Source: JAAYKS01 sp964479435 (GTDB lineage Bacteria; Bacillota; Clostridia; Saccharofermentanales; UBA5734). Taken from it: a DNA stretch of 6,180 nt. The position numbers were made by a program, and so were the translations under genes. Location: the NCBI GenBank assembly GCA_964479435.1, contig CAYZME010000098.1, forward strand, positions 1 to 6,180, in the 5' to 3' direction. Shown in pieces: positions 5,758 through 6,180 of the stretch. The notes below the pieces were generated by a model. The model did no database searches. It was not told the DNA's origin and saw nothing but the letters and a program-made list of their open reading frames with translations. Positions within the stretch are counted from its first letter, which is position 1. Every line of letters begins with the position of its first letter.

Positions 5758-5787
5758 ATTGTAAGTCATTTGAGAAGACATCGTCAA
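5758..5787 (-). promoter_or_regulatory. Sigma-70-type promoter of the surface-protein gene
   Basis: The -35 TTGACG (5782-5787) is followed after 18 bases by the -10 TACAAT (5758-5763), the same -10 hexamer and spacing as the tRNA promoter. An A/T-rich stretch surrounds the -10. It predicts a leader of about 110 bases before the ATG at 5642, and could also drive the CMD-family gene downstream. Confidence 0.65.
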
Positions 5788-5867
5788 CACAAAAGCGGGC
5801 CTCATTTGGTGCGTTTCGCTTGCTGATTCTGTCCGGGGCTGGCTGTCCGCTGGCGCAGGGTTTCCGA

Positions 5868-6180
5868 CTATATAAGTCTGTAATCCTCCCCACTGTACGA
5901 CATATCGTTCAACCGCATCAGGACGCGTTTACCGTCCGTATCTTCTCTCATAAAAGAAACGCCGCCTGCCGCTCCGCAAAACCCTGTTTTATTGAGCATC
6001 GCGATATCCCACTTGAGCCAGATCGCGAACCATACAGGCAGAACGAAACCATGTGTGACGATGACGATCCGCTCATGCTCATTTGCAACCATCTCGTCAC
6101 AGAAAGCCGAGAGCCGATTCCACACCTCCCGACCTGACTCCGCGGACGGGAACGGACGGTCGTCCATTGTACGCACCGGC
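5868..6180 (-). CDS. Histidine phosphatase (phosphoglycerate-mutase-like) family, C-terminal part
   Basis: The reading frame stays open to the right edge, so only about the last 104 residues are present. They match the second half of the histidine phosphatase fold: RPFPSAESGREVWNR, with the conserved Glu in the GES-like block, then ERIVIVTHG, whose His is the second catalytic histidine. The first catalytic motif (RHG) must lie outside the window. These enzymes remove or move phosphate on small molecules such as phosphoglycerate, sugar phosphates or alpha-ribazole phosphate; which one cannot be told from this half. The GTG at 6174-6176 is probably an internal valine and not a start, because it falls in the middle of the domain. 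The TAG stop at 5868-5870 is followed by no clear terminator; the next gene has its own promoter. Confidence 0.85.
   Translation of the reverse strand, partial: PVRTMDDRPFPSAESGREVWNRLSAFCDEMVANEHERIVIVTHGFVLPVWFAIWLKWDIAMLNKTGFCGAAGGVSFMREDTDGKRVLMRLNDMSYSGEDYRLI

Noticed and set aside
5821..5867. Two copies of CGGACAG and nearby short inverted repeats downstream of the phosphatase stop
   Set aside because: The repeats are 7 bases and form no stable stem with a T-run, so they do not support a terminator or a binding site.
5820..6137. Plus-strand open frame of 105 codons opposite the histidine phosphatase
   Set aside because: The minus strand encodes recognisable phosphatase motifs there; the plus-strand product has none.
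6174..6176. GTG as the start of a short histidine phosphatase gene
   Set aside because: The frame continues upstream to the window edge and the family needs an N-terminal RHG half, so this codon is most likely an internal valine.

Overview
The window is GC-rich bacterial DNA in which every supported gene lies on the minus strand, so transcription runs from high to low coordinates. Strong GGAGG-type ribosome binding sites, TTGACA/TACAAT-type promoters and a secreted protein with a sortase-type sorting signal (IPDTG, hydrophobic stretch, basic tail) point to a Gram-positive organism. A GC-rich member of the Clostridia (Bacillota) fits best, but that assignment is inference from gene style and not from a marker gene.

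In transcription order the layout is: (1) the C-terminal part of a histidine phosphatase, cut by the right edge (5868-6180). (2) A leader with a good promoter and a possible attenuator, then a 515-residue wall-anchored surface protein with two FN3-like repeats (4095-5642). (3) 33 bases further, an AhpD-like carboxymuconolactone decarboxylase family protein (3450-4061), ended by a clear intrinsic terminator (3388-3420). (4) A two-gene unit of a Gfo/Idh/MocA oxidoreductase (2028-3230) and an IolE-like TIM-barrel isomerase/epimerase/dehydratase (1174-2004), 23 bases apart and followed by a probable terminator (1060-1088). (5) mutM/fpg, a formamidopyrimidine-DNA glycosylase (194-1015), followed by a strong GC hairpin. 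(6) The 5' third of a tRNA with its own promoter, cut by the left edge (1-31).

Functionally the window has three themes: DNA repair (mutM), a small sugar or inositol-type metabolic cassette (NAD(P)-dependent oxidation followed by isomerisation, dehydration or elimination), and a cell-surface protein that may share a transcript with a thiol redox-type protein. There is no mobile element, CRISPR array, phage gene or toxin system that I can see. I found no clear new system. The points most worth a second look are the possible keto-sugar role of the two-gene cassette, the unassigned N-terminal domain and leader of the surface protein, and an atypical lesion-loop region in MutM.
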